Shown here piece by piece: positions 22,977 through 34,718 of a DNA stretch of 64,000 nucleotides. Source of the stretch: Knoxdaviesia capensis. Taxonomy: Eukaryota > Ascomycota > Sordariomycetes > Microascales > Gondwanamycetaceae. How positions within the stretch are numbered: the stretch's first letter is position 1; the number at the start of each line of letters is the position of its first letter. The stretch is taken from contig LNGK01000003.1 in the NCBI GenBank assembly GCA_001510575.1, positions 2,049,741 through 2,113,740 on the forward strand, read 5' to 3'. The position numbers and the translations under genes are program-made. Under the pieces are notes generated by a model. The model was not told where the DNA came from and did no database searches. It saw nothing but the letters and a program-made list of their open reading frames with translations.

Positions 22977-23508
22977 CTATTGCTGCTGCCGCTGCTGCTG
23001 CTGTTGTAGCTGCTGTTGTGGCTGCGGCCGCTGCTGCGCGGCGGCGCCCGGAGCCATCCTCTCCAAAAGCCGCAAGTACTGCTCCCGGGTCTGCAGCTGC
23101 AGCTGCTGCAGCAGCAAGTTCTGGTGCACCGTCTGCTGGGCGATCTGCGCCAGCTCGAGCTGGATGTGCGCCTGGGCCTGCGCCGTGGTCAGCGCGTTTT
23201 GATGGCTCGCCACCACGAGCTGGTTCATCAGGATGCGCTGGCTGTTCTGCGTCTGGTCCAGCCGCGCCAGGATGGTCTTGGCCGTGTTGCTAAAGTTGTC
23301 CTCGCTGTGGTGCTGATGGTGGTGGTGGTGGGTGATGGCGGCGGCGGTGGCGGGTGGGACTTGGGCTAGGACTTGGGATAGGACTTGGGCTTGGTCTTGG
23401 GCTTGGTCTTGGGCTTGGGGGGGCGAGCTGGGGCGTCGTCGCTGGCAATCCTGGCAAGAAGGCGTCCCCAAGGGTTGGGTGGGCCGCTTGGTGGCTTGGG
23501 ATGGCCAT
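22977..23508 (-). CDS. Candidate Gln-rich coiled-coil protein, gene model unresolved
   Basis: The minus-strand frame ending with TAG at 22979-22977 encodes a Gln/Leu-rich helical stretch, with segments such as NTAKTILARLDQTQ, QLVVASHQNALTTAQ and QLQTREQYLRLLERM, ending in polyglutamine. This looks like a real coiled coil rather than pure repeat. That frame has no ATG upstream. The best start, the ATG at 23508 (MAIPSHQAAHPTLGD), lies in another frame. The two frames overlap across imperfect repeats of CCAAGCCCAAGA type at about 23370-23420, where a repeat-length error, a real indel or an unseen intron would be needed to join them. A TATA-like TACTATATA lies about 50 bp upstream of the ATG on the sense strand. 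No homologue is recognised. It may be a genuine orphan gene, a broken one, or chance. Confidence 0.4.
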
Positions 23509-26500
23509 TTGCGCTTATGGGGGTGAAGTGAGTTTTGGTAGAGAATGCATGAAGTATGCAGTATATAGTACTTGTTAATTAAGGGTTGTAGAAAGATTGT
23601 GAGAATATACAGTAGTCAATACTGAGGTGCAGTCATTTACAAGGCAGAGTTCTATCAAATGGTCCCCCTAGAGCTTTCGGTGTGTGTATGTCCAAGTGCT
23701 CTCTCTTTCGTGCTGATACGGAAAGCGCAACCCGCAACCTGCTTGGAAGTTGCTCCTGCTCTGTCATCCGACTCCGACGCGGAATAAATTTGGCCCAAGA
23801 AAGACGGCCGGGCTTCTCCCATCTATCCCACCTTCATCCTTCTTCTTCCCGGACTTTAATCTTGCCGGCTTGACTTGTCACAGTGCTGCGCCTCTCCGTC
23901 TTAATATCGTCAGTCACCGCATTGCTCTCTCACGATGTTCGACTAACACAGTACAGTATTTACGTACAGTAAGTCCCAGTCCCCTCTCCCCCTCCACTTT
24001 CAGTCACAGTAAGACCACTGCAGGAATCAAGTGGATCCTTCACGACCGGAAGATGGATTTTCGTGATCCCGCTTGTTAAATTCCATAGTCCAGAGCAATT
24101 CTGAAAATTACCGGGTTTCCCTCCCGCTTGCACCGCACCCTTGTCGACGCTAATCTCTCATCTCACTCCTCCTCAGCATCTCTCCGGCTCCGTGTCCCTG
24201 GTCGTGGTCGTCTGGTGTCTGACTCGCTGTCTCACCGACGTCCTCGCAGCAACCCAACACGCTGCGGCTATTGGATGGGCTCCCCCCGACATGGTTCTGA
24301 CCGTGGCAAACTTGCCTTTTTTTGGTTATTTTTGTCCCATCTTGAGACGTACCGCCGTTCCATTATATTCAGACCACATACGCACGCACGGCCTTTCGCG
24401 TGGTGGTGAATACGCTGTGTCCAACCAACAGCCGTCAACTCGCCCAGACTCTCTCCCAGTCTCCCAGTCGGTTCCCCACCATCGGGTTTCCACGCTTTGG
24501 AAGGACCAGATTTGCAGATATAATGTCTGTCCCTGTCATAACACTCCCTCCCCTTCGTTTGGGAAATCTGGCCAGCCGTAATCATCTGCATACATCTTGC
24601 TGACTCCGAATCAATGACTTTGCAGAACCAACCGCATATTGTACGGTGTGATTTGGTTGGTCGGTTGGGTTGGTTCTGAATATCTCACTCTTTTCTTCCT
24701 TGTTTCTTTTCTTTTCTTTTTCCGTTTCATTTCCTGGTTGGAAAAGAAAATCTGCAAGCACCTCTTGGGCCAGCCAGCCACAGTGGAACTCTTTTTCTTC
24801 ATCCAGTTCCTTGACATGCTAGGGCAGGCCTCCCAGAAATAAACTAGAAACGCAGATCTATGCTGTGACGAAGGTTTACTGGCCAGGGAAAGCCGCCCCT
24901 CCAGCCAATCTTGTGCTCGGCCCATCATCGACCCGGATGGGATCAGGCCTCCAAGCACAATTCGGAAACTGTTGAAGATTGGGGGTTTCTTGGCCCCCAA
25001 ATCAACGCCCGCGAACCAGTGTTTGGGTCGTGATCCTCGGTTCATGCAACCCTCTTTCCGGGCCAGGCTGTGGTTCTTCGTCCGTCTGGTATTATTATCC
25101 GGCTGGCACGAAAGCTCTACTGTATATTCCGAGGCCTTTTCCGCCATCCGTCTCTTCTCGCCCCGTATGGACAGCGTGTTATACACGACTCAACCAACGA
25201 GCTAGTCACTAGACTGCAGCAGACATGATCCGGTACCGCCTCATTCATGTCTTCTAGATCCCAACAACACTAACCCACATAGTGTGGACTGTCCTGTCTT
25301 GCCTTGATACTCGAGACCGGCTTCCTCCTCCCCAGAGGTTAGTTGATAGGCGTTTTCCCTGCGCCGCAAATCCGGTGTTTCCGATCTCCCAGCACGTTAT
25401 TTTAGCAGAGACCGGTCCAATTATTTCATCGGCACGTTGTCAATGCCAGACGTGGCTTGCTTTCCCTTTTGCTCTTGTCTCTTGTCTTGGGCTGGTGCCA
25501 GTCTGGGCTCAAAGAGGAGGGAAGTGCACGCGAAAGAAAAGAAAAATTGCGTGTCTGCTATGGGGATTTCTTGGTGGTCCTGCTGGAGCCTCTAGAGGAC
25601 GGCGAAAAGACAGTGTATTGAATCGTGGCACCTGCTTGACTCGGGGATTCCTGCGTGTGGAACCTTGACATTGATTAGAAATGCAGAGCATATTCGTGTA
25701 GGTTTTTTGGGTTTTTCGTTCGTTTGTTTGTGTATGCTTGAACTCCATTACAAAGCCCGAAACTCACACACAGGACAAGCCGGGGTGAAATGGGTTCTTC
25801 TCAGTGAAGCTTACTTTCTTTTTCTTGAGGGGCCACCGGTAAGCAAATTCCAGGGACTTAAATTGCCTGACTGACACAACCCGTTTTCTGATCAGGGCGA
25901 AGCAGGAGGGTGTGATTACAGAGATCGGGCCGAGATCCCAGTCTGCGGCCCGGGTTCCCGTTGTCGTCGCCGCCGCCGCCATCGCCGCCTCCGCCTCTTC
26001 CGGGGAGGTTTGGAAGCCGGATGTGGCGGCGGTGGACGGATTTTCGTTATCTCCGTCTGTTAGGCTATGGGGATCCTCTTTTGAATCATGCGAGTCTAAG
26101 AATCGGGATCGAACGTCAGAAAGCAGCAGTACATAGAAACATCACAGCGGGTGTTGAAATGTACAAGACACGATGCTGGGCCAAGAGGGTGGTGCTTGAC
26201 TGTCAGGTCTTTTTATGGGCCATGGGACAACCTGTCTTTCACTTACTTTAATCCTGCTTCTTTTTTTTTTTTCTCCTCCGGATACCTTTACCCGGTGATT
26301 CCTCATCCGAACCCAGAAACGGGCTAAGAAGCACACCCAGCGAGACGTGGCGTGGTATGCGTGTTCGTCGCTTACCGGGCGTACTCCTTCTCTCTCTATA
26401 TTCTCTAAACCGACGGACCTTTTAGAGCTCTCCTAGGTTAGGAGAGAGGTTTGGGCAGTGTTTGGGGTAAGTACCGTACACATATTTATGTTTTCATTTA

Positions 26501-27473
26501 TCTCTCGCACTCAGCCGCTGGGTCAACCTGCTGGAAAGTTCCGTTTGTGAGATTTTATTTCTAAGTTTTACGGGGTTTTTTGAAGCCCGGGTGGTGAGAT
26601 ATGTCAAGATGTGCCCTGTTTTTCCTCCTGTCCATGCGTGTGTGCGGCTGGACCAACACGCGCCAAACACCTGTGAGGGCCCTTTGAGACACAGCGCCAT
26701 GTTTTAGCAAGCGACGGAAGTTTACCCCCCCTTCGCTTGGGTGTGTCCTTTCTATTTTGTCCTTGTGGTTTTTTGGGAGGTTTTTTCGGCGTTAATCGGG
26801 AAGCGGGAGTGGTTGAAAAGGACGTACGTCCGTGAAAACCGCCGCTTCGGGTCCAAACGCTAGCCCCAGCACCACTCAGGAACACGGCCAGCCCCGTTCC
26901 TGAGGCACGCAGTGGCAGGACACGCCGGCCCTATCATCGGGGGCCATTGTGGTTGGCAGTCGTTGCTTTCCTCTCGAAGGGATATCATCATCACGCACCA
27001 TCTGGGGGCTCTAGACGGCGATGACAAGTGTGTTCCCCTCGTGTATGTGCGTACAAGTCAACAGAGGCATTTTGGCCGACTGAACACAGATCCGCTAGGC
27101 ACGGCTGGGACGATCGGGGGGTAAAAAACCTACGGAGACTCAAAGAAGGTGTCGGTGTCTCCAGCAGTCTAATAAGGACAGGCAGCTTGAACAGTACACA
27201 CCGAGTCAGTCAGTGGCGGTTTATGCATAGGGTTAGGGTTATGGTGGCGGGTTGTTTGCCCCTCCATGTTTGGGTGGGCAAGCGATATCGCAGGTCGCGC
27301 CTAAATTTTTCTGTTATCGCGTGCACCTGATTATCAATCTGGACGTCTTTTCTGCAACGACAAACGCCTGTTTTTTACATTCGCTTTCACGAAACCTGCG
27401 CATACGAAAACAACAGCCTCCCGACCGAAGCCGATTCCCCACGGAGAAAAGAAAAAGACAAAGACCAGGCAAG
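23509..27473. other. Gene-poor intergenic region, about 4 kb
   Basis: I find no coding region with a recognisable domain or splicing pattern. TACAGTA-type motifs lie at about 23560-23640 and 23950-23975. The last 250 bp before CIA2 contain two tandem telomere-like hexamers (TAGGGTTAGGGTTA) at 27228-27241. The rest is unremarkable, mixed-composition sequence that could host a non-coding transcript I cannot see. Confidence 0.45.
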
Positions 27474-28145
27474 ATGGACAGATCGCCGGACAACGCCAAC
27501 CCGACGGTGCTGAGCGCGGCGGAGCTGCCGACGCGGCGCACGAAGCCGGTGGTGTTCGAGGCGCCGGACATGAAGTACTTTGACGAGGTGTTTGGCGGGT
27601 TTGAGTTCGCGGTGGGGCCGAAGCCGGCCTTCGAGTACGAGCAGCCGGAGCCGGTGGACGAGCTGGAGATTTTCGGTGCGTGTGGCCGGCCATCTGCGGC
27701 TTTCGAGATTTCCTTCCCTTCCCCCGCGCCGCGGGTAATCCGCCTAGTTGCTAACAGACTGTGCTCCGCAGACCTGATCTCCAGCATCTCCGACCCCGAG
27801 CACCCGGTGTCGCTGGGCCAGCTGGCGGTCGTCAACCTCGCCGACATCCACATCACGCGGGCGGCGGCGGGCCGCAGCCCGGCGCCGCTGACGACGGTGC
27901 TGGTCGAGATCACGCCGACCATCACGCACTGCTCGCTGGCCACGGTGATCGGGCTGGGCGTGCGCGTGCGGCTGGAGCAGATGCTGCCGCCGAACTTCCG
28001 CGTCGACGTGCGCATCAAGCCCGGGTCGCACGCCCAGGACGACCAGGTCGACAAGCAGCTGGCCGACAAGGAGCGGGTCGCGGCCGCCCTGGAGAACCAG
28101 GATCTCAAGGGCCTGCTGGATCGCATGCTGGCGACGTGTCAGTGA
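27474..28145 (+). CDS. cia2: CIA2/MIP18-family cytosolic Fe-S assembly factor
   Basis: Component of the CIA targeting complex, which hands Fe-S clusters to apo-proteins of DNA replication and repair in cytosol and nucleus, together with Cia1 and Met18/MMS19. I infer two exons, 27474-27675 and 27772-28145, for 191 residues. The intron has donor GTGCGT, a GCTAAC branch and acceptor CGCAG. Family hallmarks are visible: SDPEHPVSLGQLAVV at the start of the DUF59 domain, then VEITPTITHCSLATVIGL with the conserved reactive cysteine (Cys121), and the diagnostic end VDKQLADKERVAAALEN. The acidic N-terminal arm is variable in the family. The intron is 96 nt, a multiple of three and without in-frame stops, so unspliced RNA would read through with a 32-residue insert just before the domain. 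Confidence 0.93.
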   Translation: MDRSPDNANPTVLSAAELPTRRTKPVVFEAPDMKYFDEVFGGFEFAVGPKPAFEYEQPEPVDELEIFGACGRPSAAFEISFPSPAPRVIRLVANRLCSADLISSISDPEHPVSLGQLAVVNLADIHITRAAAGRSPAPLTTVLVEITPTITHCSLATVIGLGVRVRLEQMLPPNFRVDVRIKPGSHAQDDQVDKQLADKERVAAALENQDLKGLLDRMLATCQ

Positions 28146-28871
28146 ACTCCGGGGCTCTTCTAATTTTTCTTCTTCTTCAATTTTTTTTGGCTTGCGGTTC
28201 TTTTTTGTTTTGGGCGTTTGGTGCGGGGCGGTTGGTGGTGTGCTCGATCATGTGTGACTTTGTGTGTGTGCCTGAACTTCTCTGTGGCTCACCCCATATA
28301 CATCGGAATCCAGAGACCTGGACATGACATGATCGATGCGCGCACACCTGGTTCGGATTTAGAGACATCCAGCCCACCCACAAACACACCCAACGTTACC
28401 GGCGATGTCTCACATTGGCTTTTCGATAAGACCACTCTACACCTGGGACAGAGCTCTGGAAGTGATCCATCTGCTTTGCTGGATACCACGACGCTGATTC
28501 CCTCACTGAAGGGGGATACCATGTATTTTTAGGGGTCGGGAGTTCGGCTGGCTTCTATTCTGCTTCTTGCTATACGCAGTTGTTGGGCAATGAATGGAAA
28601 GCCACGCGAATGAATATCAAGACTGGTATACAGTTCATTTCCCCATACACCACAGACTCGACTCTATGTGCAAGTGTTTATGTAGGCGAGATACTCGTGA
28701 TAACCCTCAAGATGGACGACCAACCTCAAACCCCTGACTCCCGATGTCTTTCTTTCCAAGCAGTACAAAACCATACAAGCAAACAAAACAGGAACTAAGT
28801 CCCTCCGCAAGTCCGTATACTGCAGAGCACAGGTACAGCTTTTGAATTATGTTACTATTGGCCCCCCCCGC
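28146..28871. other. Convergent 3' intergenic region CIA2 / SNU114
   Basis: About 0.7 kb holding the two 3' untranslated regions. No supported gene. Confidence 0.55.
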
Positions 28872-31800
28872 TCAGTTCTCATCCAGGATACCGCTCTCCT
28901 TCAACTGCTGGTAGAACTCGGGCTCCAGGAAGGTCTGCGGCCCGACGTCCTCGCTCAACCCCTTCCGCCGGCGGGTCTTGAGGATAAAGTCGCGCGCGGT
29001 GGCCTGCGCACTGGCGGGCTGCAGCGGCCGCAGCACCACGGTCTTGTCCAGCGGGTCGCCCGGCACCACGCTCCAGTTGTCAAACACCAGGCTGACCATG
29101 GCGGCGCCCTGCGTCATGATGCGCAGGTCGGTCTCGAAGCCGAAGCTGTCGATCACCGGGATCAGCCCGTTGACGCGGTACAGCGGCGTGCCCGACAGCG
29201 GGCCGTCCGACAGCACGTGGCCGCGGCGCTTCGCGAGCGCCACGTACACCTCCGACGCCGAGTGCTCGGGCGCCGTCACCGACACCGAGTACACCGGCTC
29301 CATGAGCCGCGGCGACGCCATCAGGAACGACGAGTAGCAGGCGCGGCGCGCCGTGGGGATCACTTGGCCGCCGCCGCGGAAGATGGCCTCTTGCGCGAGG
29401 CTGACGTCGGTGATGCGGAACTTGGTGTTGCGGATGGCTGATGGGAGACGCAGTCGTTAGTGGACGTAGCTCATGGCCGTAGAAGTTTCGGAACAATCAA
29501 CTTACGCTCTTCACAAAGGGGTCCTTCGCGGGTGGCCCAGCTGAAGCCCTGCTTGATGGACTCCTTGACAGACCGCAGCAGCGTTTTGTCAACCTAAAAC
29601 GAGCAGAGGAGCAGTTAGTTAAACTGGTGACAAACAGGCAACGCATGAGACTTGGGCATGACAAACCTCAGAGGGCAGGGTATCATCCTGAAGAATATTC
29701 GGCCCCGCCTCTTCCGGACCAAACGCCCAGATGCTCCGGCCAGCCAGCTTGTCCCACCCGTACTTGGACTCGAAGAACTCCGACACCTTGCGGATGGGAT
29801 CGCGGATCTTCACGGCGCCCGACTCGATGTCCGTCGAGATGCCCTTGTCCAGCGGCTCGGCGATCATGGTGATGCGGTTCTTCTTGTTGGGCGTGATGGC
29901 GTAGCACTTGCTCATCGACTGTTCGACCACCGTCTCGCAGAACCGCGTGACCGGGTCCGACACCTTGATGTCCATGTCGGCGTACAGCTTGCGCAGGTCG
30001 TGCAGCACGCAGTCCATGTACAGCTCGCCCGTGCCCAGCACAATGTGCTCGCCCGACTCCTCGACCTTGGTGCTGATCAGCGGGTAGCTCTTCTGCACCT
30101 TGCGCAGCCCGTCCAGCATCTTCGGCAGCTCCGACGGGTTCACCGGCTCCACCGCCACCTTCAGCACCGGCTCGGTAAAGTGCGTGACCGGCTTGAAGAT
30201 GAACGCGTCCTCGCCGTCGTCCAGCTTCACCGGCACGATGGTGGCGGTCTTGACGATGGAGTTGTCGACGCCAGAGAGCAGCGCGAGGTTGCCGGCGGGA
30301 ATGCCGTCGGTGGGGATGTTGTACCGTGTCTCGGGGATCAAAACATCGGAAATCGTCGCCAGCGTCATGTCCTCCTCGTCGTCTATCGAGTACCCTTCGC
30401 CCAACACACGCACTTTCGCCCCCAACCGCGCGGTTCCGCTGAGAACGCGACCGAGAGAGAAAAACGACTTCGCGTCGGTCGAGTTGAACAGCTTCGTGAC
30501 GTGGATGACCAGCGGGCCGTCCTGGTCGCAGTCCCTCATCGACGTGGCAATCTTGGTGTCCAGAGGGCCGGTGTAATACCGTTCCAGGAAGTGTTCTCCG
30601 GCAGCCACCGGCGACGGCACGTGCTGGACGATCATGTCGACGAAGCCGGTTGACGGGCCGAAGAACTGCTCGCACACCAGCTTGAGAATCACATTTGCAT
30701 CGGCCTTGTACTGTGACGGCTTCAGGCTGATCCCGAGAGGTTGCAACACATCCTTCAGATCTTCGGGACTGTCGGCTATCGAGTGGGTAAAGATCTTGTA
30801 GATCGGCTCGAGTACAAACTTGATGAACGATCTCGTGGCCCCGCTATCGACAGGTTTCCGGGTAAAGTTCCGTTTTGAGGGATTGTAGTAGACGTCTCCC
30901 CAGAGTCTGCGCGCAAACTCGGCCGAATCCACACCGCCGTACATATCCGAGTACATCTTCGCGAAGGATTGGAGGGTGAAGCACCAGCCGAGGCTTGTCG
31001 AAGCAAACAAGACGTTTCCCTTTTCGGGACTTAGCCGTTTCGACGAGCCTTTCCCGGGGATGGTGTTCTCGATAATGGTGTTGACCTCTTCTATCACCAG
31101 CCGAAGCTTGAAGTAGGCGTCCTTGGGCGGTAACCGAAGCTCCAGTATCAAGCGGTCGAACTTGTTGACTATCAGCGTCAGGGGGATATCTTCTAGCACG
31201 GCGTGTTTGATGATGTGCTCGGTGTTGATCTGCACCCCCTCGACCACGTCCACCACCAAACACACGCCGTCAACCAGCCGGAAGCTGGCGGCAACCTCGT
31301 CGACAAAGTTGACGTGGCCCGGGGTATCGATGATGTTGACGAGGTGTGACTTGCCCTTTGTGCTCTGCAGCACCAGGCTCATGGGCGCGGCCTTTGTCGA
31401 CAGGCCGCGGTCGCGCGATATCACGCTGACGTCGGTGTACCGGAGCTGCTCGTCGCGCGCCTTGCCGACGCGCTTCTCCAGGCGGTCCTGGATGTTGTGG
31501 GTTTCCATCACCAGCATGTCCATGAAGGCGGTCTTTCCGTGGTGCAGATGGCCGGCCAGCGCCACGTTGCGGATCTGGTCGGGGTGGCTCATCAGGTCGG
31601 TCAGGAATGTGCGGTCGAAGTACACCTGGGGGAGGTCGGTTTCTTCGATGTTGAACTTCTTCTGCTCGACCGGCGCAATGATCGGTTGCGTCAGCGGTTG
31701 CGCGTCAACCTCTTGCACGAGCGTTTCGACATCGGCGCCATAGGTCTGTTCGGCGGTTGGGTAGTACTGCTTGTCTTCGTGGAGGATGACGGCGTTCGAC

Positions 31801-32108
31801 GGGACACCATCTACGAGGTGGGAGGCATGTTAGAGAGAGAGAGAGAGAGAGAGACAGGAAGCGGCTCGGCCTCCGGAGTACATACCGTCAACGTCCATGC
31901 CCTCGTCGCTTTTCGCGGGCTCATCGTCGTCATCGTCAAAGTCGTAGTTCCGCGTATCAACAGCCGGCTCCGACGCGGCCTCCGACTCGGCCTCATCGCC
32001 GATGTAGTTTCCGAACCTGGAGAAGCGCAGAGCTCAGATCAGCATCCCGCCAAACGGCAAAAAGTCATAGCTCAGATTGTTCGCATACTCATCATAAAGG
32101 TCATCCAT
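28872..32108 (-). CDS. snu114: Snu114, U5 snRNP GTPase (EF-2-like)
   Basis: EF-2-related GTPase of the U5 and U4/U6.U5 snRNPs that governs spliceosome activation and disassembly with Brr2 and Prp8. Five inferred exons: 32108-32089, 32016-31886, 31810-29667, 29593-29506 and 29437-28872, for 982 residues, near the usual length for the family. The first exon is only 20 nt. The acidic N-terminal domain (DDLYDEFGNYIGDE, then five Asp) is typical of Snu114 and absent from EF-2. G1 is AGHLHHGKT (Gly137-Thr144), G3 is DTPGH and G4 is NKFD. The latter half carries the EF-2 domains II-V, ending LKESGILDEN. The residue before the G1 lysine differs from the GHVDHGKS form of translation factors, as known for Snu114. 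Donors are GTATGC, GTATGT, GTTTGT and GTAAGT. A GA microsatellite lies in intron 2. Confidence 0.95.
31832..31854 (+). repeat. GA microsatellite in SNU114 intron
   Basis: Perfect AG dinucleotide run within intron 2 of the SNU114 gene, CT-rich on the sense strand close to the 3' splice site. Confidence 0.85.
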
Positions 32109-33167
32109 TGTAGCAAGATTGGTGGGTATTTCCGGTACAAACTTGCAGGTGAATGTGTTTCTGGATTCGAAGATGGCCGGGTTCGCTTGGCTCTTCTGTT
32201 TTCGCTTCTGTCGTTCGTGAAGAAGCTTCCGCCAAAAGTTTCTGCCAATCGCGTATCACAGAGCCAAAAAAAAAAAAAAGGTTGGACACGCAAGGCTGAA
32301 GGAGCACGTGACTAACACAAGGCTGAGAAAATGCAACCCCGCGATAGAGAGCTATGATTGGCCATCGAAGCTAGCCAATTAGCAGCGGAAATACCCCAGA
32401 CCGGCCCCACACCACCTTTTCCAGCCAAACCCTGAAATTATATGGAGACAAGCCCTGGTTGGGGTTAAGTCGAAGGAAAGAAATGCGATGGCGAAGACGA
32501 AGACGAAAAAATAGGGGTGGTTGCTGCAATTATCTACCACTATAGGGCGTACGGATACGATTACAGCGCAGTCGCAGCGATCTGGCGGTGAAGGGTTGAA
32601 TTGAAATGGCCGGCGTCCGTATTTTTATAGCCGGAGAACCCCGGAGTGAATAGTAATCACGAGAGTCCTGAAGCCCGTTAAATGCATATCGACGCACGTT
32701 TGCTTGCTCCGAAGTTGACATTGTTCTCGGCCCCTTTACAACGATTGAACGAGACACACAAAAAATGTAAGGTGCGGCCCAAGCATCAGCCCAAAAGTAA
32801 AAAAAGAGGGAGGAGCGATGGTGGGGTTACATGGGCCAAAAGAATGAAGATTTGGAACTCCAAACTTCGGCTGCAACAGTGCCTGCAGAGTTCTGGCCTC
32901 CGACTCTCGGATGTCGAGGCAGCTGTAGCTTATATTGAGTTCCGGGTTTCCCAACCGAAAAACGTATTCGTACTCCCAACGTGAATAAAGGATCCTTGAA
33001 CTTCTCTCGGCTTTCTCCTATTTCTCTCTCTTCTTCTTCTCTCTTCTTCTTCTTCTTCTCTCCACTCTTCTTCTGCGTGTCTCACCTGTTCTCCATCATC
33101 TCATCATCCCATTTACACGCCATATTCCGGCTTCAATCTCTCTCTGTCACATCCAAATCTCTTCACC
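32109..33167. promoter_or_regulatory. Divergent promoter region SNU114 / ERG10
   Basis: A 1.06-kb spacer between genes transcribed away from each other. Two opposing CCAAT boxes (ATTGG at 32357-32361, CCAAT at 32375-32379) lie about 18 bp apart, as candidate sites for the CCAAT-binding complex. The ERG10 leader (33005-33160) is a strong CT-rich tract. Confidence 0.5.
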
Positions 33168-34718
33168 ATGTCTGGCCTTCCCGCTGTTTACATTGTCTCC
33201 GCTGTGCGGACGCCGGTTGGTTCGTTCTTGGGGTACGTCGAATTCGGGCACTTGATCTGAGGTCTGGAGTCGGCATGTGAATAACAAACTAACCTCTGTC
33301 TACTGCTTCTGCCTCTCTGCTCTAGATCTCTCTCGAGCCTTTCTGCTATCGATCTCGGCTCTATTGCTATCAAGGGCATGTGCTCCACCAAAGCCCAGAC
33401 ATCCAAAAACACCCCTCATTCGCGAAATTCTCAGCTGGTGAGACCAATTGACTAACACTGGCCTCACTATCCCTTTCTATAGCTGCCGTTGAGCGTGCCA
33501 ACATCAAGCCGGAAGATGTCGAGGAAGTCTTCTTCGGCAATGTCCTGTCTGCTAAGTGAGCCAGCTCCTGTTGCCCCTCTTACCCCCCCTGGTTCACTCA
33601 CATGTACCTGAATGGATGCCGTCCACCACCCGTTTGGGCTGCGCGAATCAACCCACCAGCCCAAGATACACAAGGTCTAACAGCCCAATTTCTGCCAAAA
33701 CAACAGCCTAGGTCAGGCTCCGGCCCGCCAATGCGCCGTCAATGCCGGTCTGCCCAACGGCACCATTGCCACCACGGTGAACAAGGTGTGCGCCTCGGGA
33801 ATGAAGGCCATCATCCTCGGAGCCCAGACCATCATGACCGGCAACGCGTCGATTGTTGTTGCCGGCGGCACCGAGTCCATGTCCAACACTCCCCACTACC
33901 TTCCGAACCTGCGAACCGGCGCCAAGTACGGCAACCAGACCCTTGTCGACGGTGTCCTCAAGGACGGTCTGACCGACGCCTACGGCAAGAAGGAGCACAT
34001 GGGTCTGCAGGCCGAGCTTTGCGCCCAGGACCACTCGATCACCCGTGAGCAGCAGGACGAATATGCCATCAAGACCTACCAGCTTGCCCAGGCTGCCACC
34101 GAGGCCGGTGTGTTCAACACCGAGATTGTCCCCGTCGAGATCAGCGGTGGCCGTGGCAAGCCCAATGTCACCGTGACCCGTGACGACGAGGTCAAGAACC
34201 TGAACATCGACAAGCTGAAGGCCATGCGCCCGGCTTTCCTCCCTAACGGCGGCACTGTCACCGCCCCCAACGCCGCCCCCATCAACGACGGTGCCTCTGC
34301 CCTCGTGCTCGTGTCCGAGGCCAAGCTGAAGGAGCTGGGCCTGACCCCCATTGCCCGCATTCTCGGCTGGGCTGATGCTGCCCGTGAGCCCGAACGCTTC
34401 ACCATTGCGCCGTCGCTGGCCATCCCCAAGGCCATCAAGCACGCTGGCCTCACCGCTGCCGACGTTGATTTCTACGAGATCAACGAGGCCTTCTCCGTCG
34501 TTGCCCTGGCCAACGTCAAGCTGCTCGGTCTCGACGAGAGCAAGGTCAATGTCTTTGGCGGGTCGGTCGCCATTGGCCACCCTCTGGGCTGCTCGGGCGC
34601 CCGTATTGTCACCACCCTGACCACTGTGCTGCGTGAGAAGAAGGCCAAGATTGGCTGCGCTGGTATCTGCAACGGCGGTGGTGGTGCTTCCGCTATTGTC
34701 ATTGAGAGCTTGCAATAG
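33168..34718 (+). CDS. erg10: Acetyl-CoA C-acetyltransferase (cytosolic thiolase)
   Basis: Condenses two acetyl-CoA to acetoacetyl-CoA, the first step of the mevalonate/ergosterol route. Four inferred exons: 33168-33232, 33326-33375, 33483-33555 and 33707-34718, for 399 residues. The protein begins immediately at the thiolase fold (VYIVSAVRTPVGSFLG), with no targeting arm. It ends in ESLQ, without a peroxisomal signal, so the cytosolic form is likely. Catalytic residues are Cys91 (NKVCASGMK), His354 (IGHPLGCSG) and Cys384 (CNGGGGAS), with the NEAF motif between them. Intron 2 (33376-33482) requires a GC donor (AAGG, then GCATGT) to restore the KAAVERANI sequence in frame. No GT donor in a compatible phase is visible. 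The other donors are GTACGT and GTGAGC. Confidence 0.95.

Noticed and set aside
22708..23293. Plus-strand Cys- or Ala-rich frames opposite the Gln-rich ORF
   Set aside because: They are readings of the CTG/GCT repeat on the opposite strand.
29652..30675. Long frames of over 330 residues overlapping SNU114 in other frames on both strands
   Set aside because: Compositional shadows of the SNU114 coding sequence, rich in Arg/Gly/His/Leu without motifs.
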